Shown here piece by piece: positions 10,530-23,290 of a DNA stretch of 64,000 nucleotides (position 1 is the first letter of the stretch; each line of letters begins with the position of its first letter). This DNA is from Paramecium tetraurelia (lineage: Eukaryota; Ciliophora; Oligohymenophorea; Peniculida; Parameciidae): positions 603,687-667,686 of the forward strand of contig NW_001798989.1 of NCBI RefSeq assembly GCF_000165425.1. The letters are read 5' to 3'. The position numbers were made by a program, and so were the translations under genes. The notes under the pieces were generated by a model. It was given only the letters and a program-made list of their open reading frames with translations. It was not told where the DNA came from and did no database searches.

Positions 10530-12372
10530 ATGATCATGTTTGATTTGAATTCGATACAAGAGACTGTTTTTATTGAATAGAAAATCATGTATATTGAACT
10601 AATAGAAAAACTCATAATTAAGAATTAAGAATTGGAAAAAAAAAACTACATTTTAAGATTAAAATGTTAAGAACAATCGATTAAATTAAAATATCTTGAA
10701 TAGATCAAGTAAAAATCATAACATTAGATTTTTACAAAAGTTCTATAAGATTCTGGCTATTAAATTATTTAATTTAAAAAAAATTTGGTAAATAAACTAA
10801 ATATTTGTTAGTAGGGTAAAAAAAAGCAAGAATTTCAATTATTGACTAAAAAGGATTAGATTAAAAAATAAGATATGTAATTTGAGCAGAATTAAGAAAC
10901 TGAAAAAAAACAAAAGAAGCAATAAGAACTTGAGAAAACTGCGGCAAAAAATATAATTAACTAATAGAAAATAGTTGAATTGGATGATTTATAAAAGAAT
11001 GATTTAGAGAATTAATTAAAGTTGGATGTAAATTCTATTACAAATGAATAATTCCACACGATTTAAATATTAAACCAATCATAAAACGAATAAAAACAAT
11101 AGGTAATTATTTGCATACATTTAAAGATTGGACTAGAGGAAAATAAGGATCCGAATTATCAAAATGAAAAGACCTCTCAAAAATAATAATAGCAATCATT
11201 AGATCTTAATAATTAATTAAAAAATGAACATATCGAAGAAATTAAATCATACAGGATGTTAATTTAAAAATTACAAAATGAAAAATTATAAAACGAAAAA
11301 AAAATTATAGAATTAACTCAATATATATCTTAAATATAAAAGATGTCACCAAATTAAGAAGATTCCACTATGATAATAGAATATACAGAAGAAAATTAAA
11401 AAGATTAATTCTAAAATGGACATTCTAAAAAGGAATACATGGTAAATTAAAATCATCATTAAATTGATTAATTAGAGAAAGAAGAATGTAACAATATATT
11501 CTATTTATCTAGTATTGATAGAATTAAATGAAGAAAGAAGAAAGAATAATGATCTAATTAAAAGTCAATAAACGTTTTTATAAGAATTAACAAAAATATA
11601 CAAATCCTCTAAAATTAGGAAATTAGAATTTGAAGATTAAGAAGAAGAAGATGATGATGATGATAATATGGTTGTTTAAGAGAAACAAATAAATTAATAC
11701 TAATTCCTTAAAGAATGGAAGAACAATTTATAACAATTGGCTGATGAAATAGGAGAATATGAAGAAAATGAAAGGAATCTCAAATAAGAAGTTCAAAATT
11801 TTACAGCATTTAAAATAAAATATGAAGAACTTACTATGTATTATACAGGTATCTAACTAAATATGATTTTTAGAGGCCTATAATAGATTAGGATAAGCGC
11901 TTTAATAAATTGATGAATTGAATTAAGAAATAGATAATAAAAATTCTCTATTATAAGAATATAGTAAACAAAAAACGTAATAATAAGAAGGAGATTATAA
12001 CTAAAACGAAGATAATCAATTTTAAGAAAATAATGAATATGTTTCATAATTGAAATAGGAAATATTGTATTTGAAACACAATATGTCATAACTCCAAGCA
12101 TAATTAGATGAAATTTAACAATAAGAATACTATTAGAGAATGAGTTAAATATTGTAAGAGAATGATGAATTAAAAAAAATAAATAGTGACAATTTAGAAG
12201 ATTCTCAGAGAAAAGATAAATTTATCGAAGAATTGTAATAATAATTACTAACAAATTCTCAAATAATACTCAATTAAGGTAATTATTTATAATAATCATA
12301 GATCTATTAGAGAAAAAAAATCAATAGGAACTGCAATAAGAAAATGACTTTAATCAATAAAATTAAGATTGA
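10530..12372 (+). CDS. long coiled-coil protein
   Basis: Multi-exon gene with firm introns at 11488-11512, 11849-11873 and 12279-12301. Two further GTA...AG segments (10788-10814, 11103-11126) are multiples of three without stops and may be introns; the second would otherwise encode an odd hydrophobic VIICIHLK in a hydrophilic helix. Product about 570-590 residues, almost wholly E/K/Q/N-rich helix with heptads, plus an acidic patch near 11650 (EEEDDDDDNMVV). No other domain. It is likely a cytoskeletal or ciliary coiled-coil protein; no specific family can be named. The final exon ends with DFNQQNQD and TGA. Confidence 0.75.
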
Positions 12373-12862
12373 TAAAATATATTTATTTAACATTTTAACA
12401 TATTTTTCTTCAATCCTCCTCAAAAAAAAAATATCTTAAATTTACTTAATTTTTTACTAAGTTTCACTTAATTTTGAATGATTAATAAAAATATTAATAA
12501 ACAAAATTATTTCGTAAATTACTAAGAAGTTTATCTTTCTTAAAATAATGATTCCAATCCTAAATTAATTTTGTTTACAAATATTCAAATCCAAAATTAA
12601 TGGGAAAATATAAAATCTAATTTTAGAATTTCGAATATTTAAAAATAAATAACCCAAAAACAATTTCATTAATATAAGTAAAAACTATTAAGATTAGAGA
12701 ATTTGAGTTAATTGACACTAATTTTTCAATAATTTAATTTAGATAAATATAACAATCCTTATATTAAAATAAAATTAAAAAACAAAGGTTAAAAATATAT
12801 AGCAAAGCGAAGAATAAAGATCATCATTAGGTTGATTTTATTTATTCATATTTAAACTTTTA
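12373..12862. other. intergenic between convergent genes
   Basis: About 490 very AT-rich bases between two convergent 3' ends, with several A/T homopolymers; no coding signal. Confidence 0.5.
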
Positions 12863-14554
12863 TCATATTATTTTCTTTGGAAGAAGAAGATTGGTTGATG
12901 TAGCAATGCTATTCTTGGGAGATGTTACTAAATGTGTAATTGTGTTTCTTCCATAAAATCTCTAAGTGTTTATAATTGGGATTTGAGTTCTATCATATGT
13001 CTCAACTCTATTTCTAAAAGTTCCTGTCTCTAAAGCAGAATCATTATTCAACCTATTTAAACCCATAAAAAAGGAAGTTTCTGATTTTCTAAAGGAGTTT
13101 TGTTTAATATGCGGTTTTTATTTCTGCTTTATTGGACTAAGAGAAACTTATGTTGATTCTGTTAATGCAGGCAGGAGTAGTTTATTTGATTAGGTACCTC
13201 TTAGTTATTTTTTTGGAGATTCTGGATCTTTTGGAATAACTATTTAATCATTGTCAATGCTAAATTGCTGTTAAAATTTAAGTTTTTTAAAATCTCTGAT
13301 TGGTGACTCATTGGTTTAATTTAGAATTGAATTTAATTGATAATGTTTGCCTTTGTAAGGGATGTTATTAAGAGTGCGATAGGATTTTAAAATTTTATTT
13401 GGTCTTTGAATGGATAACTTATTTAAGAATTGCTAATTTTTAGGACTGTTCGTATCTTAATATTCTTGTTCATAGTTGTCTTCATCAAATTCGACAATTG
13501 ATATCTTAAAATCTCCTAAATCAGTTTTGGATTGGATAGGGGATTGTTTGATTGAATCTTCTTGAACTTGATTTAAAAATAATAAAGCTTTTAAAAATTG
13601 AAAAAACTAATTGTACTCAAAAACTTATACTTTCTTTTTTTATTCTTGACAAATGCCAAATTCTTTTACACTCATTGGAATAGGTTGACTAAAATTTCGA
13701 GTGATCCATGGATGAACCAATGCCTATGCTGCAGTGTATCGAGAATCCTAATCATATTGCAGTAGTCTTTAGAGAAGATCTCTTGCCAATAATGATGCAT
13801 GGAAAGGTTGTTCATATTTTAGATCTGGAAAACTATTGATGAATTCCTTTTTGGTTGAAATTCGAGGATAAAATGGATGCTCGCCTTGATTTAATAACAT
13901 ATATAAGACGACACCACATGACCACATATCAACAGCTTTATTGTATGCTTTATTTAATATTTATTCAGGTGCCATAAATATAAATGTGCCACATTATTAC
14001 GAAACTGTTTGATAATATCGAATTTCTGGCATATACTAGTAACTTAAGCCAAAGTCAGCAATCTTAACACTCGAAAGATCTTCACTATTTTTTATTAAGA
14101 TATTATCTAATAATGTATAATATTCAAAAGCCTTACCTGGTTTAATATCTCGATGGATTATCTATTGAGAATGGAGATACTCTACAGCTGCAAATATAGA
14201 TCTCATAATTGTGCTTATTGTTTCCTCATCTAAACTTTATTTCATGTAATCACTAAGAGAACCACCTCCAGCATATTCCATCACCAAGTATTGATTATTT
14301 CCTTGTTTAAAGTACTACATTAATCATGACTATTGCTACTTTGTAAAATTTAATAATGTTTTTGTGCTTAAGATTCTCCATAATAGAGTTTTCTTATAAT
14401 TAAGCACCTTGCATCGACTATGAATCTAATAAATTTTTACTTTTATTGCAACTTCTTCTCCCTTGTACAATCCTTTATATACTTAACCAAAGGCACCTTC
14501 TCCGATTTTTTCGATTATTTTGAAATCCCTTTCCTTAATAAAATCGTGTTTCAT
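12863..14554 (-). CDS. CAMK-like serine/threonine protein kinase
   Basis: Four exons (introns 14418-14440, 14315-14339, 14107-14136) give 537 residues. All kinase landmarks are present near the N-terminus: IGEGAFGQVYKG, EEVAIK, VMEYAGGGSLSDYM, IIHRDIKPDN, KIADFGLS, CGTFIFMAPEQ, DMWSCGVVLYMLL and HPWI at the end of the domain (about residue 255). It is an active-looking RD kinase of the CDPK/CAMK type common in ciliates, but no EF-hands follow; the 280-residue C-terminal region is S/T/K/Q-rich and probably disordered. A 24-nt in-frame GTA...TAG segment after KKK (near 13620-13645) could be a fourth intron. Confidence 0.9.
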
Positions 14555-14775
14555 ATTAATTATCAATTAAATATATACTATTTACAAAAATCTTATATTT
14601 ATCAAGGCACAACGTAAGTTAATAATCTTTTATATAATCTCAAAAATCTTAAGTTATTCAAATAACTACCTATTTCCATAGTTATCATTCTGATATGTCT
14701 ATTAGATATTGAGTTTAAAAGCTCTATAGTATAAATGCCATAATCTATATTAATATATTAAACTAATTTTACATT

Positions 14776-15309
14776 ATGAGCATTACATAATTTAGTATAG
14801 AACCTCCTTTACACACTCCTCTATTTTATAATATCGATATAATTGACAGATTTTAGGACTTACCACAGTTTGAACCTATTCACCTTTTCTCTCAACAAAA
14901 TCAATTTTGCAAATTCTAAAAAGAAAGAAAAATACCCCCAACCATCAACCTTGATAACAATTCATTAATGTTTTATCAAATTCAAGTCTAAAAGACAAGA
15001 GTAAAAAAGCCAAGATAATAGAGAAGTTGCAAATATCGAAGATTGCCTGACTTTGATTGCAATTCTTGTCTCAAAATAATTTAACCTTCTTCGATGAGCG
15101 TGAAAAACACTCCAAGGATATAAACAAAGCCATAGAGATTACCATCTAAATGTGTATGCCACATCTCAATGTGTAATGAATCTTAAACTAAAGAGCAGAA
15201 AAAAATTAGCATTAGATTGCCTATTATAGAAAGAAGTAAAGATAATAGTCCAACTATAAACTGTTGGACTAGAAATACATCAACCAGTTTTTTTTAAGGT
15301 AGCTACTGA
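14776..15309 (+). CDS. orphan protein with clustered cysteines
   Basis: Intronless reading of 177 residues. Cysteines cluster in RLPDFDCNSCLKI and KCVCHISMCNES, giving a possible CxxC...CxC...C metal site, within a basic, proline-containing protein. No family recognised. The ending is uncertain: GTAGCT...TATATAG (15299-15328) could be a 30-nt intron, after which the frame runs on to a TGA near 15470. There is no membrane segment or signal peptide. Confidence 0.6.
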
Positions 15310-15665
15310 CTAAACTCTATGTATATAGAATAATCAAATATAAATTTATCTTCAAAAGTTCCTAATAATCTAATAATAATCTAATAAGCAGTTTTAACCC
15401 ATCATTTGTTATGCTGCTACATATTTTACAGACCCAAATCTTAGAGAACGGGGTTCTGATTAGCATAAACAGTCTTTTGTCCAAAAGATAGAGATTACAT
15501 TAGAGTTCTTATAATTTAAATTTGAATGGATTATCATTATTGAAATTTTACTTCTTGGGAATTAACTATTCGAGAGTGTATTAATTTAGTAATTTCTTAT
15601 AGTTCTCATTAAAATGTTGTTTTATTTTTGTTTAGAACATACAAAATATCATAAAATATAATTAA
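15310..15665. other. intergenic with a possible short minus-strand ORF
   Basis: The minus strand between about 15352 and 15500 can be read as EPRSLRFGSVKYVAAQQMMG followed by a short tail and TGA. That looks protein-like, but no start or splice junction could be fixed. No gene is called. Confidence 0.3.
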
Positions 15666-16387
15666 ATGAATCGCATTCATCATTATTAAGGATTAGATAG
15701 TCGCCAAAAAACTGGATAGGAAGCTACAGAGCCTGCGTCAACAAACAACAGATTTACAAGAAGTTTAGGGAAGAGTAGATCATCCTTTAATAACAGCGTT
15801 TCTCAATCTATTACTAATTCGATATAAAAAGGAAAGTCCTCTTACTTGAATCATCTAGAAGCGTACTATAATATGCATCTAATCGAAATTTTAGCAGGTT
15901 TGTTTTTAGTTAATTAAGGGTTTGTCTCCATTAGAAGAGAAGGTAGATTTGTTGAAGAAGTTTGAAGAATTGTACTAATAGATGGTTGATCAATTAAAGG
16001 ACCTGCTCTTCTTAATAAAACAAGTCGACTTTGAGGCATCCAACTTTGAAGAACTATATCAGACAGATGCTGAATATTTCAGTGAGACCGTATACAGAGA
16101 CATAAAGGTATCTTAATATAGCCATTTAATAGCATCTAGAATAACAACACTATGACTTAATATACTCATCTAGTTTAAGATTTTTATCAAATGTTTTATA
16201 ATGTCTATAATTTAATTTCGAAATTGATATTTATGAATTCGATATTCGGGATTGGGCATAGTAAGGATTAGATCACATCCTGAAATTCAGTGGATTGAGA
16301 AGGTCATTTCGTTAACCTGTAAGTTTTTGTTAAAGATACTGCAAGTGCATATCAAATTTGTTTAAAAATAATAGACAAAGAAGATGA
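15666..16387 (+). CDS. helical orphan protein, one splice junction unresolved
   Basis: ATG 15666 opens a basic S/R/N-rich region (NNRFTRSLGKSRSSFNNS), then HLEAYYNMHLIEILA. The frame must shift before GLSPLEEKVDLLKKFEELYQ. The 22 nt at 15897-15918 would restore frame but start GGT rather than GT, so the junction is unusual or the sequence carries an indel. A normal intron follows at 16111-16135, then a helical part and a C-terminal segment with YEFDIRDWAQQGLDHILKFS. About 224 residues. No family recognised; a coiled-coil adaptor is possible. Confidence 0.55.
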
Positions 16388-16554
16388 ATAATTCAGCAAT
16401 TAATAAACAATCAATTATTTGTTACTGAATATGATTAAATTTATGTAACCAACTATTCATCATAATTCTATTCATTAATCATAAACCTGTTACTTAATTC
16501 TAAAATAAATAAGCAAGTTTTAGTATATTTATTTAGTAATAAGATATATAAACA

Positions 16555-17337
16555 TCAATCATATAATATTTGATTTTATCTTGAGGCTTTAAGTTTCTAT
16601 GCAAATTCTTTGATTGTGTTGAAAGAAACAAAATTAATTTAAGGTTGAAGTTACGGTAACTTCCTCTCTTTTTATTTTCTTTTCTAGTGTATTGTTTTCC
16701 TTTCTGAACTTGCACTTAGAGACGTATTTGTATTACATTATTGTCTTTCACTCTAAGCTTAACTATTGATAAACTGCTGTTATGGGGACTTCCTTAAACT
16801 TATACTTCTAACCTACTAAATAGGTGGGCATTTGAATTCTTTATACACAACTTCAGGCATTATTTTAGGCTATATACAAATCCTCTCATATTATTTTAGT
16901 TGGAAGGAAAATCCGAAATTTGGGCAAATTATTGGTCTTTACTTTCTAACGATATGATAAGCTTTTGAAAACGGATATTTGAATTTCATCATTATATATG
17001 CTATAACAATAGCAGGTGATCGACTTATTCCCATTGAACAATGAACTAATAATGAACCTTATTATAAAGCTGATTCAATAAATTCATTCGTTACATCAAA
17101 ATATTAGAATATATCAATATCTGGTTTATCCTTTATATAAATGATTTTATGATTGATGTCTGTATATTTCACATCCATTGAATGAATAATTGACAATACA
17201 CTTTTTATATTATTAACCTTTAAACCAACAATATCTAATGCTGCTGAATAATCACCAAGCCAAATCGAATGGTTATTGATCTTTATGATTTCAGATTAAG
17301 ATCGATATGGCTCTAAAAGTCCGAATCTATCAAACAT
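16555..17337 (-). CDS. dual-specificity protein phosphatase (DSP)
   Basis: Intronless, 260 residues. The N-terminal 150 residues form a DSP catalytic domain: SIWLGDYSAALDI at the start, a general-acid region around DKPDIDIFQYF, and the active-site loop VHCSMGISRSPAIVIAYIM with the CX5R signature (Cys and Arg present). RKQRPIICPNFGF is the conserved helix after the P-loop. It removes phosphate from Tyr and/or Ser/Thr; target unknown, MAPK-phosphatase-like by class. The 100-residue tail is basic, Q/S-rich and disordered. Uninterrupted motifs suggest it is active. Confidence 0.93.
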
Positions 17338-18183
17338 TAATTATTATTCAATTATAAATAAAATAACATGATTTTATAAAACTTTCCTATTGTTTAATGA
17401 TTAACAATATAATTATCAACCACGCCACTTCGATTTTATACTTCATAAAATGTGACTGAATAAAAAATTGCAAATTTTATTTGTTGCATTTTTTAAATAA
17501 GAACCTAATTCTCACTTTACACATATTTAATAAATGAATTAGAAATATAAAGAATTAAATAAAAATCAAAGTCAGATATTGGAATAATATTCTTCTCCCC
17601 TGAATTTATATGTTAAATTAATTTTATATGTTTTATTGTTGATAGCTTAGAATATGTAAGAAAATGGTAGAATCATTAGTAAAATGATAGACTGAGGACC
17701 GTAGAAGGTAAAGTGCTTAAATTTTTATGATCGAATTACTCTATTTATATTAAAGAATAAAAATATTATAAAATAATAATCTTAAAACTTTATTAATAAC
17801 CCCTTTTAAATTAAGAAAGGCAAATATATTCATTTATGCTATCATTAAAAAAGAGACAAACAAAAAAATATCAGATGATAAATAAAAATAAAAGAGTTTG
17901 ATTAGAGATGAAATAAATATGATCATATCAATTAATACATTAACGTGTAAAAGCAATATTAACCTCATCATTTGAACGGTTAAATGGAAATTCCTTAAGG
18001 AAAATGGATAAGGAATTAAAAAAAGGGTAATTTATGGGTGTATTGAGACTAAACAGAAATATATCCAAAAATAAATGAATATTTGCAGTTATTTATTCAA
18101 ATATTATAAATTTACAAATAAATGATTAATGATGATATTAGAAATGTAATACAATTATATTTTAATGTATAATTATACAAATA
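17338..18183. other. intergenic, no gene seen
   Basis: About 850 AT-rich bases upstream of the phosphatase and downstream of the PLD gene; stops in all frames. A stretch near 17660-17720 was examined for a tRNA and does not fold as one. Confidence 0.5.
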
Positions 18184-21100
18184 TCACGTAAAACTATTTT
18201 CTGGCACATAATATTCTTTTTAAGTAACTTTTATATTCAAATCTTCTTCACATAAAAATTATAACGGGAAAATTACAGCATGACCTTTAATGAACGACTT
18301 GAATTAATCATATTCATCTAGATGTTTATTTGCTTTAAACTAAAAGTAATGAAATAATAAAGTACCTCTTAATAATCCGATACTTTCCTGATGTCATCAT
18401 GAGGATAACATGCAAAGACTTATTTATACATTCTTGTGTTGATGTTTGCTTATGCTGTTGATTCTTTTTCAAATTATAAATTCAAGGGATCAATGACTTT
18501 TTCGTATGGCATATCAAAATGTTCCATGTAAAGTGAAGTACGAAGAGTATGTGCAAATTTAGATGCTACATAAGGTTAGCCATCCATGATAGTATCAACT
18601 GTTACTTAATCTTAAACAATTATAGCAAGTTCTGAATCTCTATTTCCTTGCAAACTTCGATCATTGATATTTGCAGATCCTATTAATGCTATTTGATCGT
18701 CAATAATCATTAATTTGGAGTGAATATATATTATTTCAGTTACAGGTATTGAGTTAGGTTAAGGAGATAATTCATGCTATCTAAGTCCAAAGAATTAAAT
18801 ATAATTTTCTGGTTTGATTCCTTCTTATTTTAATTATTCGATTATAGATTTGCCCCCTCTACTCATGGTTTGATATTCAAAATGCAATTGAACTTTTAGG
18901 ACAGCACTATTGGATTGATCAATTTCTCCCTCAAATCCTGGTAAAAGAGGAAGAAATACGATAACTTTGAATCTCTATTATTTTTCATGTGCATCTTTGA
19001 TTCTAGAAATGAGAGCTTGTGCAACTAAATTTTTAACAGGATAGCCAGCTGTGTTACTTATAAAGAATTGATTTTCAATATAAATGAAATGCTTAGCATC
19101 TTCAATAAGTGAGAGATAAGCATTTTAAATAGACTTTTCAGTTTATTTAATACCAGTTGACCATTTACAAGATGATCTTGTCAATTATGTTATACAACTT
19201 TCTATAAAAATTAAGAAAAAAGATTACATTAATTTTAATTTATGTCAATGTGAGGAATGAAAAACTCTAAATTAATTCTTGCTTATATTCCTTCAGTATT
19301 CCCTTAATTTTTGAGTTCAGATTTCTCTATTTTCATTTTACTTTTCTGTTTATTCTGAATTTGTTATTATTGAGTTTATAAAATGTAATAATTCTGATCT
19401 TCATCTTCTTCATCATCTTCTTATGTTGGAATAAACATTTTTTCATGCTTCTAATAATTTTGGAAATCCTTATATTGTTATTGAATAAATTGTTGTGCAT
19501 TGGATTGTTGTTAAGATTCAATTTGTTCTTATTATTTTATAGTCTGATTCATTTCTATTTAAACCTCTTGTGTTTTTATTTCATCTAATAGTATAGGTTG
19601 TTTCATCTGAATTAAAGATTCTTTTCTTCCTGTATAAACTACATTCGAATAATCAACAAAACTAGAAGTATTGGAAGGCACAAATCCTTCCATTTTTAAA
19701 TCGTTGGCATGTATTAATTGCTATTTCTTCTTCTTTTATTTGGTCATCATCACATGATTCCAATATTGAACGAAGTGTCTAGATAAATCTATTACTGTGT
19801 CTCCTTAAATCTCTATAATATAAAAGGAATTCTTACAAATTGCAATGTCATGCCAAGGCATTCTTGGTTCATTTTCTTTCAGAAGAGTCGCCTCATAATT
19901 TCTTACATCAAAGAAATCTCGAACTCTAGAATTTGAAAAATCTATTTAAGGCCATAGTTATTCGAAAGGATGAACCTCAAATAAAGGATGTTTTTAAGTA
20001 TCCCACCTTCCGAAACATAAATCCAAACCACCCATAAATCCAATTTTTTAATCTATTACTACCATTTTTTCATGATGAGAAAAGATTTTTGGTATTTTCT
20101 AAGGTGGATGCTTTAAAACCCTAATATTTGGAGACATACTTTCTAATTACATCTTCGCATGTTTTGGGTCATTATATAAAAAGGATAGTAGAGCATTGTA
20201 CAATAATACCAAAACTTAGACTCCCTTATCAGCTGCTAATTTCAATACATTATCAAGTCTAGTATACAGAAACTCACTAGATTAAGCGTATTTCCTCACA
20301 TCTACAGGTCTCTTTAAATACATCTCTGGACTCAGCCACCAATCAGTTATGTAGATTGTTTATTTTGCTTTCAAGATGGCATCACAGACATCTTCAAAAT
20401 ATTTATCCCCATCTATATACCATTTGCATTCAGAAGTTCTGATCGGAGAAAATGATCCAAATCTATGCAATTTCGTATACGGACTATCCTTAATTGATCT
20501 AAATAGAGAATAAATAAAGTCAATGAAAATTGTCAAACTTCCAGCACGCAATATTAATTTCCTCTATGAAAATTATATGATAATTTTATTATCATCTCCT
20601 GTCTCCTTTTTGCCGTATTAAAAACTGAAATCAGAATCAAAACTTAGACATTCTCTAATTTAACATTTATCCTTCTCAGGCCCTTTTAAATAGAGTAGGG
20701 ATTGCTGAGTTATTATAAAATATCTCTTTTGCCATTTCGCAAGCTTTGTTTCAAATGATTCACAGCAGTTTGTTGTGGCTCTGCCTCCTGATTTCTTTTC
20801 CATAAAACCTTCCTTCATTTTGAATGGCAAATTGATACAAGAGATTTCTAAAAATGTTAATGCACATTATGGAATGATCTCATTGCAGGTGATCATCTGC
20901 AAGAATTTATGAAGTAGAACTAATGTTTTTTTGGGATCATCTGTTTCCAGACTTCCTGTTATTTTCTTTTTTTGGAAAATGTAATAAAATATATTATTCG
21001 CCATGTCTTGCTCTAATTATTTAAATTATCCAACTGTTCTTCTTATCTCCCAACCTTAACCATCATATATCACTTTGAATACAAACACTCTTTCATTCAT

Positions 21101-21253
21101 ATGATTCGCATATTTTGTTTCGAATTGATTATCAAATACCTTATTATTTAATGATCCTATTAATTCCTTCACAGTAGTATGTGAAATAGCCTTAATTTCT
21201 ATTTTATTATATTAAATGTCCCGAAATCTCTGTTGAGGTTAAGAATCTGTCAT
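18184..21253 (-). CDS. phospholipase D (PX/PH-type, two HKD motifs)
   Basis: Three exons (introns 19202-19227 and 18340-18365, both 26 nt) give 1,005 residues. The N-terminus resembles a PX-like fold ([21 protein letters not shown]), followed by a PH-like segment (GFMEKKSGG...[19 protein letters not shown]). PLDc domain 1 has [19 protein letters not shown] and domain 2 has [20 protein letters not shown], so both HxKx4D catalytic motifs are complete. [12 protein letters not shown] is also typical of eukaryotic PLD. It hydrolyses phosphatidylcholine to phosphatidic acid at membranes. Between the halves lies a long Q/E/D-rich linker (about residues 600-720), unusual in length for PLD and likely disordered. 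Confidence 0.95.
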
Positions 21254-21690
21254 TTAATTAATTTTTGATAAATATTTATTAAATTTATTGTACAAAATTT
21301 AAACCTCTCATTCTAGATACTTCTGTTCATTATAACAATTCCAATATTTGAAAAATTTTCTTTATTTTCTATCTTTAAAATGATATATGAATCATATCTC
21401 CCTTTTATAATTCAATAAAATAATCATTGGATTATTAAAACTAATTCGAATATCAAATATATTAAGAATTCAGTAGAATCATTCCAATATCTAAAAAATC
21501 ATTAGTCTGTTAACGGTTTATCAACAATAGACACTGTAGCATTAGTAAGATTTAGTTAATTACTCTACTTTATAGTTCATAAATCATTTTAAAATAAAAA
21601 CTATTAAAAATAAATAATTAAATCTGATTGAATTATGTTTAAAAAGTTAATAAAGAAATGAGTATTTTATATATGTTAATAAATTTTATT
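21254..21690. other. intergenic
   Basis: About 440 AT-rich bases upstream of the PLD start; no coding signal beyond chance open frames. Confidence 0.4.
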
Positions 21691-22012
21691 TCAATAGTAA
21701 AACGATTAATCATTTAATGTTTTGGCTCTCTCTTATTAAGAATGGCATCTTTAATTTTTAATTTTTAGATTAACTTAATTTGTCTTACATTATTTAGTTG
21801 TGGCCTTTTTCTTTTTCTGAGTTACTATTCCAGATCTTAAGGTTTTAGACAACGAGGAATTTAAAAACTATTAGGCAAGTTATGTAAAGGACTTATTTCT
21901 TATAACTTATAAAAATTATGTTACTATTTATCTTCAAAATATTAAAGCTTCATATTTTTTTTTTTATATCCTTAACCTTAAACTTATCTAGACTTTTGAG
22001 ATGATAGCAAAC
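21691..22012 (-). pseudogene. protein-like sequence downstream of the coiled-coil gene, probable unlinked 3' exon(s)
   Basis: Immediately past the TGA of the coiled-coil gene, the minus strand reads MKLQYFEDKQ, then (after a 26-nt GTAACA...TAAG intron at about 21907-21932) NKSFTQLAQQFLNSSLSKTL and RSGIVTQKKKKATTK, ending at TGA 21691. This looks like a genuine basic C-terminus, but I could not find GT-AG sites that connect it to the upstream frame. Either the upstream TGA is bypassed or spliced in a way I cannot see, or this is a small separate or decayed gene. Confidence 0.35.
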
Positions 22013-22550
22013 TCAGCATTTTGTCTTGTCTATCTTAAGTTGTTTCTGTTGGTAATCTTTCTTAACTTGTGCATGCATTTTTATAATTTTTCTATAAACT
22101 TAATTCTCTTTCAAGTGTCTTAAGAATTCATTAAATTTGTTTTTTACCAACACTTTTACTTTCTATCGTTTTAAGTCCTATTGTAAAGATATAATCTCAT
22201 CCTGTAAAGAATCTCCCCAAACCTTTATTTCTTATTAAATCTATTATATAACTACAAGAATACTCTAATATGATTTCTAATCTCTGATTCAGCTTCAACT
22301 AATTTTTATTCTAATAAAACATGCTGATGTTATAATTATTTATAACCTATCAAAAATGATTCAACAATTTAACAAATTATTCTAAATGATGCTGCAATAT
22401 CATCTACACAATGTTAATTAGGAAAATCGCCATCATCTGGCATAGACATATACTCTTTATAATATAATGTAACCTTTAATTTAATGAATGAGATCATACT
22501 TTTTTGAATAAGTCTTTTATGATTTTTTCTTCATTTTCATTTAACTGCAT
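22013..22550 (-). CDS. coiled-coil protein
   Basis: Three exons (introns 22474-22499 ending AAG, and 22241-22263) give 162 residues. It starts MQLNENEEKIIKDLFKKVTL, then a helical region (CVDDIAASFRIICQIVESF) and a long coiled coil (LLEQKLVEAESEIRNHIRIQ onward; DEIISLQQDLKRQKVKVLVK). The predicted stop lies in TGC TGA GTT TGC; see the separate entry for coding-like sequence beyond it. No family identified; likely cytoskeletal. Confidence 0.7.
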
Positions 22551-23041
22551 AAAAATTAAATTTTTATTCTAAATATTAATTTTATGCTTGAAAGATCATT
22601 TTTATATAGATCTGGGTAAATTTAGAATACAAATAAAAGAATATTAATATATAGTAATAATTCAATAAATGTGTGTATTACTTGATTTATAATAATTATT
22701 CATATTTATAAATATATTAAAATACTTAAACTAACAATGTAACTTAAAGATGTTTAAAATCAAGAAACTATTCAAGAGATTTCAAACTTAATTCCAAATT
22801 CAATAATTATTAATTATTTTTTGAACACTTAACCATTACTTAGAAATTGAAATATAATACAATTCTGCATAAATGCTTAAATACATACTTAATAGTAGAT
22901 AGAGAATTTTTTTAACAATAAGAAATAATATATACAAAATAAAACAATACCATATGGAAATTGATTTCTGAATTATATGAGAACAATTTGAAAACAAGAT
23001 TTTTTTATAATTAAATTATAATATATATATTGATTGTAAAG
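22551..23041. other. intergenic, no gene seen
   Basis: About 490 bases, extremely AT-rich, with stops in every frame. Confidence 0.5.
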
Positions 23042-23290
23042 ATGCTCTTAAGATAAAAGGATAGTTTATTACGTTCTAGTTTTCCCACAAATATTGTTAA
23101 TAGATAATAAGGAACAAATCAGTAATTAACTATAGAATATAAATGATTATGTTAAATAATCTATGACGATCCTCTGCTCAGAATATTGAAAAGTGATGAG
23201 ATTGCAATATCACATAGGACATAACCAAACAAATTTTCTAATAATCGCTGGATTATGAACTTATTTTCAAAAGAGTTGAGATTAGGATGA
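23042..23290 (+). pseudogene. small gene interrupted by an in-frame TGA
   Basis: ATG 23042 opens MLLRQKDSLLRSSFPTNI, continuing to TIEYK, then TGA at 23144. The same frame continues with LCQIIYDDPLLRILKSDEIA, then ISHRTQPNKFSNNRWIMNLF and TGA 23288. Both halves look like one protein. No GT-AG intron removes the stop, so it is read as a point nonsense mutation or a mis-sequenced base. Family unknown. Confidence 0.45.

Noticed and set aside
17655..17725. Possible tRNA
   Set aside because: No T-loop GGTTCGANNCC-like box and no four-arm fold could be drawn.
22013..22015. TGA as selenocysteine in KTKC-TGA-VC
   Set aside because: The context is a coiled-coil protein, no SECIS-like hairpin was recognised, and the downstream matching frame is a different one.
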